A stretch of 17,163 bases of DNA from Phycisphaerales bacterium UBA2266 (GCA_002347125.1 DDXG01000382.1:1077-18239); one strand, 5' to 3'. Shown: positions 1 to 7,475, numbered from the stretch's first letter. Translations and numbers: made by a program. Notes: generated by a model from the letters alone, not told the origin.

Positions 1-30
1 ATCCCTCATCCATCATCCCTCGTCCCTCGG
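1..30. repeat. Low-complexity tract of short near-repeats
   Basis: The plus strand reads as variants of one short word: ATCCCTC, ATCC, ATCATCCCTC, GTCCCTC. On the minus strand it is still in the open glycosyltransferase frame. It resembles the other word-like tracts in this window in style but uses different words. Whether it lies inside or just past the true end of the gene cannot be told because the window stops here. Confidence 0.5.
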
Positions 31-1417
31 TTTTCTTGGCCCGCCGGTCCCCCAGGTCCAGCCGTGAGGTCTTCTCCCGCTCGAACTGGACGCCCCGGCC
101 CTTGACAATCTCCCGCAGCTCCTCCACGAAATCCACGTACTGCAACAGCGCCCAGGCGCTATTGTCCCACCGCATCTGAACACCTCGCTGGTGGGCCTGG
201 CGCTCCATCATCAGCCGCCTGTTGGGATTGAACACAAGGTAGTCCAGCGCCTGTGCGATCTGCTCGACCGATGGCTCGCCGGGATCCACCAGAATACCTC
301 GAGCGAACCGCCCGATCACGATGCCCGGCTCGCAACGCCGATTGGAATGAATCAACTCGTTGGCGTACCGGAACTTGGTCGCAACGGCCACCCGGCCGGC
401 CCCCAGCGTGTCCGCCAGAATCCCGCTCGATATCTGTTGCATGTTCAGATACGGCAGCAGCATCACGTTCGTCGCCGCATACAGTTTCAACAGCGTTCCC
501 TCATCCAGAAAAGCGTCGAGAAACACCACGTCATATTCGTCGAAATCCACTCCTTCGAGGTCCTTGACCGTATCAGCTTTCAGACGCGACTCCCCCAGGG
601 CCTTACCGACGCTCAACTTAAACTCGCGATAGGGTGCGCCGCCCTCGGCCCTGACGAACTCCGGATGGCATCGCCCACCGATCAGGTAGACCACTTTCTT
701 GCGTTGCTCGGCCGTGCACGACTCCGCCAGGAATCTGCCCAGTCCGCGGATGCCGTACTCAATCCCCTTGCCCGGCGACAACAACCCCAGCGTCGTAATC
801 AGAAACCTCTCCTCCAGGCCAAACTCCTTCTTAATCGCCAGCCGGTCGTACTGCGACGGATGCTGCATCCGAATCCCGTGGTCGATGTGTTTGAGCTTGC
901 CGTGCTCGATGTCGTAGGGATGCGATTCCAGGATATGAATCGCGCTTTCGGTGGTCACGATCAACCCGTCGCTGCAGGCCGCCAGGTCCTGGAGGGTCTT
1001 GAGTTGATGAGCATCGGGATCATCCAGCACGGTATGGAGGTAAACCAGCGTCACCAATCCCCTCTCGCGAAATGCCTTCGCCATCCGCACGAAGTTATGG
1101 CCCCGGCAATCGTTACCGTGTTCGTCCGGGTCCAGGCCGTACTCATGCTGCAGGAGCACCACCGTCGGGTTCCCGCTTTCGCCGGCGCGTGTACAGATGT
1201 GAACCGTCGCGTCGTGCCACGATTGGGGATTGTACTGGTCGATGGTCAAGTCGACCGGAATGTCATATCGCCCCGCCCCATTGTCGATCGCCGCCACGCG
1301 GATATAGCCCACTTCGCCCGTGAAATGCTCCAGCGCCGTTGCCAAGTCGCGGGAGAATGTCCCTATGCCGCACTTGCGCGGCGGGTACGTGCTGACAATA
1401 CGAATGTTATACGGCAT
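1..1417 (-). CDS. GT4-type glycosyltransferase, 3' end beyond left edge
   Basis: The minus-strand frame is open from an ATG at 1417 to the window edge, giving 472 visible codons and no stop, so the C-terminus is missing. The protein opens MPYNIRIVSTYPPRKCGIGT, a glycine-rich N-terminal loop of GT-B fold, family-4-like transferases. Later come GLLSPGKGIEYGIRGL, the usual start of the nucleotide-sugar donor domain, and QQISSGILADTLGAGRVAVAT, the donor-binding helix region. No signal peptide or membrane segment is visible, so it should act in the cytoplasm, moving a sugar from an activated donor to an unknown acceptor. It starts 9 bp after the stop of the TIM-barrel gene, so the two are probably co-transcribed. 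The Shine-Dalgarno is weak (GAAG close to the ATG). The last visible residues (TEGRGMMDEG) are encoded by a low-complexity tract. The family is fairly certain; the substrate is not. Confidence 0.85.
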   Translation of the reverse strand, partial: MPYNIRIVSTYPPRKCGIGTFSRDLATALEHFTGEVGYIRVAAIDNGAGRYDIPVDLTIDQYNPQSWHDATVHICTRAGESGNPTVVLLQHEYGLDPDEHGNDCRGHNFVRMAKAFRERGLVTLVYLHTVLDDPDAHQLKTLQDLAACSDGLIVTTESAIHILESHPYDIEHGKLKHIDHGIRMQHPSQYDRLAIKKEFGLEERFLITTLGLLSPGKGIEYGIRGLGRFLAESCTAEQRKKVVYLIGGRCHPEFVRAEGGAPYREFKLSVGKALGESRLKADTVKDLEGVDFDEYDVVFLDAFLDEGTLLKLYAATNVMLLPYLNMQQISSGILADTLGAGRVAVATKFRYANELIHSNRRCEPGIVIGRFARGILVDPGEPSVEQIAQALDYLVFNPNRRLMMERQAHQRGVQMRWDNSAWALLQYVDFVEELREIVKGRGVQFEREKTSRLDLGDRRAKKTEGRGMMDEG

Positions 1418-1426
1418 CTTCGTAAA

Positions 1427-2260
1427 TCACATCGCCGCCAGGACGCCCTTGATGTAGCCCACCGACTCGGCCAGACCCGCCAGTGGATCGTCGGCGTCCT
1501 TCTCATACTCAAAGGACATGACCCCCTGGAAACCGATCTGCCGGATCGTCCGTAGAATCCTAGGTATATCGAGCACCCCTCGCCCGATCTCGCACGCCCC
1601 CCCCTTTGCCGACGCTTCTGTGACATCCTTGATATGCACATCGAGGATCCGGTCGGCGCACTTGAGCGTCTGCTCCACCGGATCGAGCCCCACCCGTCGC
1701 GTATGCCCGACGTCGTGACATATCCCGATCCGCTTGTCGAGTCCCTGGATCTTCTCATATACCGCCTGCGGCGTCGGATACACGTTGTCCCCCGGTCCGT
1801 GATTGTGAATCGCCACCTGGATATCGTACTGCCCGACCTTCTGCTCCACCTGCGGCAGCAATTCCGGCCCGGCCACGCCGATGATAACGCTCATCCCCGC
1901 GGCCTTGGCGTATTCAAACGCCCGGTTCACCTGGGCCTCATTCCGCATGTAGATCACTCCGCCGCCGTACAGCGTCAGACCCGCCGCCTTGACCTTGGCG
2001 GCCGCCTGGGCAATCTGCTCCGCTGTCGAATCCGTCGCCAGGTGCACGTCTTTCAGCGCCAGGTACCTGAGCCCCGCGCGTTGGGTCATCCGGATCGTCT
2101 CATCCAGGCTGAACTTCCTCAGCGTATAGGACGCCAGCCCCAGCTTCATCGGCCCGGCCGGTACAGATCGCTCCGTCGCCCGCCCATTCCCGGCCGCAAT
2201 CGCCGCAACCGCCGCCGCACCCGCGGCCTGCATGAAACGTCTGCGATTCTTCCTATCCAT
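1427..2260 (-). CDS. Tat-exported sugar isomerase/epimerase-like TIM-barrel protein
   Basis: 277 aa, xylose-isomerase-like TIM barrel (AP endonuclease 2 superfamily, IolE/YcjR-like). The N-terminus has a twin-arginine signal (NRRRFMQ at residues 5-11, then an Ala-rich stretch to about 24), so it should be exported folded. Likely metal-site motifs of the fold are HNH (152-154), CHDVGH (181-186), DVHIKD (207-212) and Glu251/253 near the C-terminus. The ATG at 2260 is chosen because GAAAGG lies 8 nt upstream and the Tat motif follows at once; the frame is open to 2356 but those extra residues are unlike a signal. Relatives isomerise or epimerise sugars, and some act on 3-keto-glycosides. It is divergent from a Tat-exported Gfo/Idh/MocA oxidoreductase, a common pairing in planctomycetes. 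The fold is secure; the reaction is not known. Confidence 0.88.
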   Translation of the reverse strand: MDRKNRRRFMQAAGAAAVAAIAAGNGRATERSVPAGPMKLGLASYTLRKFSLDETIRMTQRAGLRYLALKDVHLATDSTAEQIAQAAAKVKAAGLTLYGGGVIYMRNEAQVNRAFEYAKAAGMSVIIGVAGPELLPQVEQKVGQYDIQVAIHNHGPGDNVYPTPQAVYEKIQGLDKRIGICHDVGHTRRVGLDPVEQTLKCADRILDVHIKDVTEASAKGGACEIGRGVLDIPRILRTIRQIGFQGVMSFEYEKDADDPLAGLAESVGYIKGVLAAM

Positions 2261-2453
2261 CGGAGCTACCTTTCGTTCTTCAAATTCAGTCATTTTTTTC
2301 GTCATTTCCATCCACCACCGCACCAGCATAAACCCCACCGCACAGACATGCAACAAAATTCATGTTGCGGGCGTCTGCTCCACGGGCTACGATGACGCAT
2401 GATAAGGATACAGTATCAAGTATCAAGCATCGAGCAAGCCAGGAGACCGAAAG
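2261..2453. promoter_or_regulatory. Divergent intergenic region with an inverted repeat and heptad repeats
   Basis: This 193-bp gap separates the start codons of two divergent genes and must hold both promoters. GCAACA at 2350-2355 and TGTTGC at 2363-2368 form a perfect 6-bp inverted repeat with a 7-nt spacer, a candidate operator. On the minus strand TTGCAT, 17 nt, TATGCT is a weak promoter-like pair overlapping it. On the plus strand TTGCGG, 17 nt, TACGAT is another weak pair. Neither is convincing alone. At 2414-2434 three heptads follow each other: TATCAAG, TATCAAG, CATCGAG. The Shine-Dalgarno of the plus-strand gene (AGGAGA) is at about 2440. Confidence 0.35.
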
Positions 2454-3764
2454 ATGAACCGTAGAGACTTCCTCAAGACTTCAACGCTGACCGCCGCCTC
2501 GGTCGCTGTACCCATGATCATCCCGGCGTCGGTCCGCGGAGCCACCGCCCCCAGCAACCGCATCACGTTCGGCTTTATCGGCGTCGGCCGCATGGGAGGC
2601 GGCGACCTAGGGGAGATCCTCGGTGCCCGGGAGGCCCAGGTCGTGGCTGTCTGCGACCTCGATGCCAACCGCGTCGCAGCCGCCCAGGCTCGCGTTGACG
2701 CCAGGTACGCCGCCGAGAGATCATCCGGCGCCTACAAGGGCTGCACCGCTCATGGCGACTACCGCGAACTCGTCGCCCGCGACGACATCGACGCCGTCAG
2801 TATCGCCACACCCGACCACTGGCACGCCTTGCCGGTCGTGGCCGCTGCCCGGGCGGGCAAGGATATCTTCCTGCAGAAGCCCATGAGTCTGACCATCGCC
2901 GAGGGCCGCGTTATGAGCGACACGGTCCGCCGCTACGGCCGCGTCTTTCAGATCGGCAGCCAGCAAAGGTCCGATGCCCGCTTCCGCCAAGCCTGCGAAC
3001 TCGTCCGCAACGGCCGTATCGGAAAGCTCCAAACCATCACCGTCGCCTTCGGCATCGACCCGGGCACGACGCCGCGGGCCACGATGCCGGTCCCGCCGCA
3101 ACTGAACTATGAGATGTGGCTGGGCCCCGCCCCCTGGGCCCCCTACACCGAAGACCGCGTCCATCCCCAGAAGGGCTACGGCCGACCCGGCTGGCTCCGG
3201 ATCCAGGACTACGGCGCCGGCATGATCACCGGCTGGGGCAGCCACCATCTGGACATCATGCAATGGGGTATGGGCACTGAACACACCGGCCCGGTGACCG
3301 TCGAGGGCCGCACCGAGTTCCCCAAGGACGGACTCTGGGACGTCCACGGCAAGTTCCATATCGAGTACACCTACGCCAACGGCGTCAAGGTCTTATGCAC
3401 CGACGACGAGACGAACCCGCACGGTATCCGGTTCACGGGCACCGATGGTTGGGTCCATGTCCTGCGCGGCTCCATCGACGCCAACCCCAAGAGCCTGCTC
3501 GAATCGACCGTCAAGCCCGACGAGATCAACCTCTACAAGAGCAGCAGCCACAAAGGCAACCTCCTCGAGTGTATTCGGTCCAGGGCGGAGACCATCGCCC
3601 CGGTCGAGATCGCCCACCGTTCATGCAGCGTCTGCCTGCTCGGCCAGATCGCCATGCAACTCGGCCGCAGACTCCAGTGGAATCCCGATACCGAACAGTT
3701 CGTCACCGACGACGAAGCCAACCGCCTCGTCTCGAAACCCATGACAAGCCCCTGGCATCTATAA
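2454..3764 (+). CDS. Tat-exported Gfo/Idh/MocA-family oxidoreductase
   Basis: 436 aa, NAD(P)-dependent sugar or cyclitol dehydrogenase family. It begins MNRRDFLKTS, a textbook twin-arginine signal, followed by a hydrophobic stretch to about residue 30. The Rossmann loop GFIGVGRMGGG is at 40-50. ATPDHWHALP (118-127) is the usual loop before the catalytic strand. QKP at 141-143 stands where the family has EKP, with Lys142 as the likely catalytic lysine. GSHHLDIMQWG (263-272) is the substrate-site motif, with His265 and Asp267 in the family positions. AGGAGA lies 8 nt before the ATG. Planctomycetes carry many such exported paralogues; characterised exported relatives use a tightly bound NAD(P). 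Oxidation of a sugar hydroxyl, perhaps to a 3-keto sugar, is an inference from the divergent TIM-barrel gene. Confidence 0.92.
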   Translation: MNRRDFLKTSTLTAASVAVPMIIPASVRGATAPSNRITFGFIGVGRMGGGDLGEILGAREAQVVAVCDLDANRVAAAQARVDARYAAERSSGAYKGCTAHGDYRELVARDDIDAVSIATPDHWHALPVVAAARAGKDIFLQKPMSLTIAEGRVMSDTVRRYGRVFQIGSQQRSDARFRQACELVRNGRIGKLQTITVAFGIDPGTTPRATMPVPPQLNYEMWLGPAPWAPYTEDRVHPQKGYGRPGWLRIQDYGAGMITGWGSHHLDIMQWGMGTEHTGPVTVEGRTEFPKDGLWDVHGKFHIEYTYANGVKVLCTDDETNPHGIRFTGTDGWVHVLRGSIDANPKSLLESTVKPDEINLYKSSSHKGNLLECIRSRAETIAPVEIAHRSCSVCLLGQIAMQLGRRLQWNPDTEQFVTDDEANRLVSKPMTSPWHL

Positions 3765-3857
3765 ACCCAAAACGCAAAACGTGAAACCTAAAACCAAAGC
3801 CGAAAGCCCCAGACCGTGGCCGCGGTGCGGTGCGGGGCCGGTTCCGAGGATTGTAGG

Positions 3858-3882
3858 GTGGGCAAGTGTCGTTCTTGCCCAC
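3858..3882. repeat. Perfect 9-bp hairpin, dispersed GTGGGC/GCCCAC repeat
   Basis: GTGGGCAAG at 3858-3866 and CTTGCCCAC at 3874-3882 pair perfectly around a 7-nt loop. The 13-mer TCTTGCCCACGCT (3873-3885) recurs exactly at 9516-9528, and both copies have GTGGGC 8-9 nt upstream. No run of T follows, so it is not a standard terminator. It looks like a dispersed REP-like unit. Confidence 0.6.
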
Positions 3883-3904
3883 GCTGGCGCCGGCCAATAT
3901 CCGC

Positions 3905-3924
3905 GTGTGCAACAAGCTGCACAC
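3905..3924. repeat. Perfect 7-bp hairpin
   Basis: GTGTGCA (3905-3911) and TGCACAC (3918-3924) pair around the 6-nt loop ACAAGC. It lies 22 bp after the preceding hairpin in the same gap. No T-run follows. Function unknown. Confidence 0.5.
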
Positions 3925-4001
3925 CCCACTTTGCTGGTCTTGAGTCTTGTGTCGTGGTTTTGGGTTGCGGCTCTCAGTCTTCAGTTTTCTGGAGGACCGA
4001 C

Positions 4002-4952
4002 ATGAAACGAATCATCGCTCTCGCTGCCCTCTTACTCGCCGCCCTGGCCCCCGTCGGGCGGAGTGAGCCCCAGGAGTTGGCCGCCCGGCTTGAAGACAAA
4101 CAGGTCGTTATCACCGTCGCCAACCAGCTCTTCACCTGCTACAAATTCGCCGACGATCAGAAGTACCCCTACTTCTATCCCGTCAACGGCCCGCTGACCA
4201 GCGACAGCGTCACGACCGAGACCTCCGAGCCCTATCCCCACCACCACTCGCTGTTCTTCGGCTGCGACCGCGTCAACGGCGGCAACTACTGGCAGGAAGC
4301 CAATGCCCGCGGCCAGATCCTCTCCCAGGGCCCGCGAATCATCCGCGACAGCGGCCAGCGTATCATGTTCACCGACCGCTGCCTCTGGAAGCAGCCTGAC
4401 AAGGACCCCATCATCGAAGACCGACGCTGGATCGCCGTCGCCGCCCCCAGCCAGACCCTCCGCGTCATTGATTTCCGCATCACCCTCAATCCCCTGGTCG
4501 ATGTTGAAATCCTCAAGACCAACCACTCGCTCTTCAGTGCACGCATGGTCTCGGAACTGTCCGTCGCCTCCGGCGGAACGCTCATCAACGCCGAGGGCCT
4601 GACCGGCGAGAAAGGCACCTTCGGCGCCGCCTCAGCCTGGGCCGACTACAGCGGCACACGGGACGGCAAGACCGAGGGTCTGGCCATCTTCCAGGACCCT
4701 CGTAACCGCTGGTTCCCCTCCAAGTGGTTCACGCGAGACTACGGCTTCCTCTCTCCGACGCCCATGTACTGGCTCGAAGGTGATAAACTTAACCTGTCTA
4801 CGGGCGAAGCCCTCACGCTGAGTTACCGTGTCATTGTGCATGCCGGCAATCACGAGCAGGCCGATATCCCCGCCCTCTGGACCGAATACGCCAAATGGGT
4901 CGAGGAGATGTCCCAGCGAATGCGCAGCCGTCAGGGCGGCCCCACACAATAA
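4002..4952 (+). CDS. PmoA-family (DUF6807) secreted protein
   Basis: 316 aa. It starts with a Sec signal peptide (MKRIIALAALLLAALAPVG, cleavage near residue 21). The mature part has the pattern of Pfam PmoA (PF14100, DUF6807), including YPHHHSLFFGCDRVNGGNYW at about 78-97. The His-rich HHHSLFFG segment is the most recognisable landmark. Despite its name the family has no established link to methane oxidation and is abundant in planctomycetes beside sugar-degrading genes; its biochemical role is not established. The ATG at 4002 is chosen for the GGAGG at 3991-3995 and the signal peptide directly behind it; the frame is open upstream to 3816 but that part is repeat sequence. It follows the Gfo/Idh/MocA gene by 237 bp and may share its transcript. 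It is convergent with zwf. Confidence 0.82.
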   Translation: MKRIIALAALLLAALAPVGRSEPQELAARLEDKQVVITVANQLFTCYKFADDQKYPYFYPVNGPLTSDSVTTETSEPYPHHHSLFFGCDRVNGGNYWQEANARGQILSQGPRIIRDSGQRIMFTDRCLWKQPDKDPIIEDRRWIAVAAPSQTLRVIDFRITLNPLVDVEILKTNHSLFSARMVSELSVASGGTLINAEGLTGEKGTFGAASAWADYSGTRDGKTEGLAIFQDPRNRWFPSKWFTRDYGFLSPTPMYWLEGDKLNLSTGEALTLSYRVIVHAGNHEQADIPALWTEYAKWVEEMSQRMRSRQGGPTQ

Positions 4953-5142
4953 GCAGCCATCTGAGCACCCTTGGGGGGGAGTCCCTGCCGAAGGCAAGGG
5001 GCGAACACACAACCACAAACGCATAACTGCGAACCCAAAACCACACCTCAAGACGCAAGACCGGGCTCTCCACGTGGTCGCCGCAGGGTTTTGGGCTTTG
5101 AGTTGCGGTTCTTCGTTTAGGTCTTCGCGTCTTGAGTTTGCA
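4953..5142. repeat. Intergenic mosaic of scrambled words between convergent genes
   Basis: This 190-bp gap separates the 3' ends of the PmoA-family gene and zwf. The left arm (about 5005-5062) is A/C-rich and the right arm (about 5087-5140) is G/T-rich. ACCTCAAGACGCAAGACC (5045-5062) matches the reverse complement of 5120-5137 apart from one inserted base and one end mismatch. GAACCCAAAACC (5031-5042) matches the reverse complement of 5087-5098 with one mismatch. The two pairs come in the order A, B, A', B', so they cannot both nest in one hairpin. The words GGTTTTGGG, GTTGCGG and GTCTTGAG are shared with the gap at 3765-4001. No terminator with a T-run was seen. Confidence 0.6.
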
Positions 5143-6693
5143 TCAGCCTCTCTTAAGTTCTCTCCATCTGCGCTGGTCGGCGGCAATCAACCGGTCGGCC
5201 GCGGCAAAGCCGCTCGCCCCGGCCGGATACTCCCACGGCATCCGCGTGTCCTGGCTCCAGGCCTCCAGAATCGGCATCACCAGCCGCCATGATTGCTCAA
5301 CCGCATCGAACCGCGTGAACAGCGTCTGGTCGCCCACCAAACAATCCAGCAGCAGACGCTCGTACGACTCCGGCATGGCCACGCCGAAGATGTCTCTGTA
5401 ATCGAAACTCATCTTCAGCGTACTCATGCACACCTTGGAGCCCGGCCGCTTTGCCTCAAAAGCCAGCGACATCCCCTCCTCCGGTTGGATACGAAACACC
5501 AGCACGTTCGCCGGCAGATTGTCCAGTCCCACCGAGTTGAACATCGAATGCGGCACCTTGCGGAACGTGATCGCAATCTCCGTATTCTTGCGGGCCATGC
5601 GTTTGCCCGTCCGCATATAAAACGGCACATCCCGCCACCGCCAGTTGTCCACAAGAAACTTCGCCGCCACGTAGGTTTCCGTCCGAGACGCCGGCCCCAC
5701 CCCGTCTTCTTCCCGATAGCCACACGCCGCTTGCCGGTCGACAGTCCCGGGCCCGTATTGCCCCCGCACGACGAATCGGTCCACCTCCGTCGCCTTGATG
5801 GGCCGAACCGACCGCAGCAGCTTGACCGTCTCGTCCCGGACGCGATCCGCCTCGAACGAAATGGGCGGCTCCATCGCCACCAGCGACAGCATCTGCAGCA
5901 TGTGGTTCTGGAACATGTCCCGCAACGCCCCGGAGCTGTCATAGTAGCTGCCCCGGTGCTCGATGCCCAGCTTCTCCGCAATCGCAATCTGCACATGGTC
6001 GATGTGATTGCGGTTCCACACCGGCTCGAACAGGCTGTTGGCGAACCGGAACATCATCAGGTTCTGTACCGTCTCCTTGCCCAGATAGTGGTCGATCCGG
6101 TAGATCTGTGACTCGTCAAAGAACTGCGATGTCCGGCGATTCAGCTCCGTTGCGCTGTCCAAGTCGCGCCCGAAGGGCTTCTCAATCACCAGCTTTGTCC
6201 GCTCCCGCAACTGCGGCCCAGCCGGACACGCCGGCCCCATCCGGCCCAGCCGCTCGATAATCGTCGGATACAGAAACGGCGGCACCGCCAGATAGTAAAC
6301 CACGTGCCCCCCAACCCCTTTTTGCCGGTCCAGATCGCAGACCCGCTGCTTGAGGTTCTCGTAAAGGTCTGCCTCGGCGTAGTCGCCGCTGACGTAGCTC
6401 AACCGCTCGCAGAATCGCTTGACCGTTTCATCCGGCAGCGGCTCATCCATCTGCCCCAGCGCCCGGCGAGCCTCATGGCGAAACTGCTCATCGGTCATCG
6501 CCTTGCGGCCGCAACCCAGCACGTAGAACCGCTCATCGAGCAACTCCCGCTGATAGAGCCTCGCCAGGCTGCCCAGGAGCTTGCGCCGCGTCAAATCGCC
6601 TGATGCGCCGAACACGACAATGCCGCTGGGCCCGGCCGGCTCCTCGGCACAGAGAATCTCCTGATCCGTAATCAGTGGATGGATGTCTTCCAC
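5143..6693 (-). CDS. zwf: Glucose-6-phosphate 1-dehydrogenase
   Basis: 516 aa, usual length for the family. It oxidises glucose-6-phosphate to 6-phosphogluconolactone with NAD(P)+, the entry to the oxidative pentose phosphate pathway, in the cytoplasm. The nucleotide-binding loop is GASGDLTRRKL at 29-39. EKPFGRDL (171-178) is the conserved substrate-side motif. RIDHYLGKETVQNL (199-212) contains the active-site signature DHYLGKE. The start is taken as GTG at 6693, because the frame is open to 6957 but the extra residues overlap the rubredoxin gene out of frame and look like nothing. A G-rich stretch (GGTGGGGG) about 7 nt upstream may serve as the ribosome site. It is the last gene of a fourteen-gene same-strand run and could supply NADPH during oxidative stress. 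6-phosphogluconate dehydrogenase and lactonase genes are not in the window. Confidence 0.95.
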   Translation of the reverse strand: MEDIHPLITDQEILCAEEPAGPSGIVVFGASGDLTRRKLLGSLARLYQRELLDERFYVLGCGRKAMTDEQFRHEARRALGQMDEPLPDETVKRFCERLSYVSGDYAEADLYENLKQRVCDLDRQKGVGGHVVYYLAVPPFLYPTIIERLGRMGPACPAGPQLRERTKLVIEKPFGRDLDSATELNRRTSQFFDESQIYRIDHYLGKETVQNLMMFRFANSLFEPVWNRNHIDHVQIAIAEKLGIEHRGSYYDSSGALRDMFQNHMLQMLSLVAMEPPISFEADRVRDETVKLLRSVRPIKATEVDRFVVRGQYGPGTVDRQAACGYREEDGVGPASRTETYVAAKFLVDNWRWRDVPFYMRTGKRMARKNTEIAITFRKVPHSMFNSVGLDNLPANVLVFRIQPEEGMSLAFEAKRPGSKVCMSTLKMSFDYRDIFGVAMPESYERLLLDCLVGDQTLFTRFDAVEQSWRLVMPILEAWSQDTRMPWEYPAGASGFAAADRLIAADQRRWRELKRG

Positions 6694-6743
6694 GGGAAAA
6701 CCCCCACCATAACGCCGTCTGCAAACCCCACCGTCATGGTACT

Positions 6744-6773
6744 CGGGCCGCGGACGCTCCGCCCCGCGACCCG
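6744..6773 (-). other. Strong GC hairpin between rubredoxin and zwf
   Basis: On the minus-strand transcript CGGGTCGCGG pairs with CCGCGGCCCG over 10 bp with one G-U wobble and a 10-nt loop. It sits about 50 nt before the zwf start codon. No U-run follows, so it is more likely a transcript-stability or processing element than a terminator. Confidence 0.4.
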
Positions 6774-6791
6774 TCCCCAACCATGTGAAAA

Positions 6792-6950
6792 TCAGCCCAC
6801 CGGCTCGAACTGGTCCTTGCTCGCCCCACAATCCGGGCAGACCCAGTCTTCCGGAACATCTTCCCACGCCGTCCCAGGATCGACCCCGTTGTCCGGATCG
6901 CCCTGTGCCGGATCGTATACGTAACCACACATGATACATCGGTACTTCAT
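6792..6950 (-). CDS. Rubredoxin
   Basis: 52 aa, full length for a classical rubredoxin. It is a small cytoplasmic one-electron carrier with a single iron held by four cysteines. The two knuckles are visible as YRCIMCGYVYD (residues 3-13) and VCPDCGASKDQFE (37-49), and the intervening GDPDNGVDPGTAWEDVPEDW has the family pattern. The ATG at 6950 has AAGGAG 8 nt upstream. Rubredoxin is the known donor to desulfoferrodoxin-type superoxide reductase and to rubrerythrin, both encoded upstream on the same strand. That makes it the likely link between metabolism and those enzymes here. It lies 66 bp after the unknown gene and 98 bp before zwf. Confidence 0.96.
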   Translation of the reverse strand: MKYRCIMCGYVYDPAQGDPDNGVDPGTAWEDVPEDWVCPDCGASKDQFEPVG

Positions 6951-6981
6951 GGCCCATACTCCTTCTATCTGAATGGCAGCC

Positions 6982-7000
6982 GCGCCGGCCACGCCGGCGC
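6982..7000. repeat. Perfect 8-bp GC hairpin upstream of rubredoxin
   Basis: GCGCCGGC (6982-6989) and GCCGGCGC (6993-7000) pair perfectly around the 3-nt loop CAC, 31 bp before the rubredoxin start. No T-run follows on either strand. The flank ACGCCGGCGCCAGCC resembles ACGCTGGCGCCGGCC at 3881-3895, so it may be related to the dispersed hairpin there. Confidence 0.45.
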
Positions 7001-7016
7001 CAGCCGAAAATGTACC

Positions 7017-7475
7017 TTAAAACAGCACCCGTATCAACCTCTCAGGCTCAATTCGGAACCTCGACCCGCGGCCCTCGAAGAACCCATGCGCCTCGACCAT
7101 GTGTATGTTCAGGTCGGAGAACTCCACCGTCTCACCCGTATCCGTCCGCTGGACTGTGGTAACTGCCTTGTGGAAATACCCCGGATGGGGCCACGGGCAC
7201 ACCAACTCCCCCCGTGCCTCCTGCATCATCGCCCGGTGCGTCGCGTCGATTCGCACCCATGTGCCCAGACCCCGGCGAGCCTGCTCCGATACCACCCGCA
7301 TTCTCTCGGCGATCTCGACCGTCGTCCTGCCCAGGGAAAACACCGCACCTGTATCGGCCTCGACAATCTCATCGACGCCTCGCGTATCATCGCCGAGGAA
7401 GCCGCCGGCCACCAGCCGCGACGACCGCAGCAGTTGCTCGAGATGTTCTTTGTCCGGCGTCTCTTTCATCGCCAT
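7017..7475 (-). CDS. Conserved protein of unknown function
   Basis: 152 aa, no signal peptide or membrane segment, so probably cytoplasmic. I do not recognise a named domain. It reads like a real protein, with patterned stretches: LLRSSRLVAGGFLGDD near the N-terminus, TTVEIAERMRVVSEQARRGL in the middle, then LVCPWPHPGYFHKAVTTV, and FSDLNIHMVEAHGFFEGRGS near the C-terminus. CPWPHPG contains the only Cys and one of several His (HPG, FHK, NIHM, EAHG), which could form a metal or ligand site, but no known motif fits. The ATG at 7475 has AGGAA 8 nt upstream. It begins 14 bp after nqrF and precedes rubredoxin, so it is co-transcribed with redox genes. A partner role for Nqr or rubredoxin is only a guess from position. 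Confidence 0.8.
   Translation of the reverse strand: MAMKETPDKEHLEQLLRSSRLVAGGFLGDDTRGVDEIVEADTGAVFSLGRTTVEIAERMRVVSEQARRGLGTWVRIDATHRAMMQEARGELVCPWPHPGYFHKAVTTVQRTDTGETVEFSDLNIHMVEAHGFFEGRGSRFRIEPERLIRVLF

Larger units (their letters stand above)
3765..4001. repeat. Intergenic mosaic: A/C-rich arm, two hairpins, G/T-rich arm
   Basis: This 237-bp gap between two plus-strand genes has a clear internal order. The left arm (3765-3808) is made of words such as AACCCAAAACG, CAAAACG, GAAACC and TAAAACC. The middle holds two perfect hairpins (3858-3882 and 3905-3924). The right arm (about 3936-3990) is made of words such as GGTCTTGAGTCTTG, GGTTTTGGGTTGCGG and CAGTCTTCAG, which are reverse complements or permutations of the left-arm style. 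The same words in a different order fill 4953-5142. The right arm ends in the Shine-Dalgarno of the next gene. A reading frame crosses the gap but has no coding character. Confidence 0.6.

Noticed and set aside
191..1555. Long plus-strand reading frame of 454 codons
   Set aside because: It is antisense to the glycosyltransferase and the TIM-barrel gene, has Arg/His/Pro/Gln-rich content typical of high-GC shadows, and no family pattern.
2721..3359. 212-codon minus-strand frame within the Gfo/Idh/MocA gene
   Set aside because: Fully antisense to a well-supported gene, no domain, Gly/Asp/Val-rich shadow composition.
3765..3924. CRISPR array or tandem repeat locus
   Set aside because: Words are irregular, with no constant repeat and spacer length, and no cas gene is present.
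4032..4526. 164-codon minus-strand frame within the PmoA-family gene
   Set aside because: Antisense shadow without a ribosome site or recognisable domain.
6694..6957. N-terminal extension of Zwf
   Set aside because: The extra codons overlap rubredoxin in another frame and have no homology to Zwf; GTG at 6693 gives the normal length.
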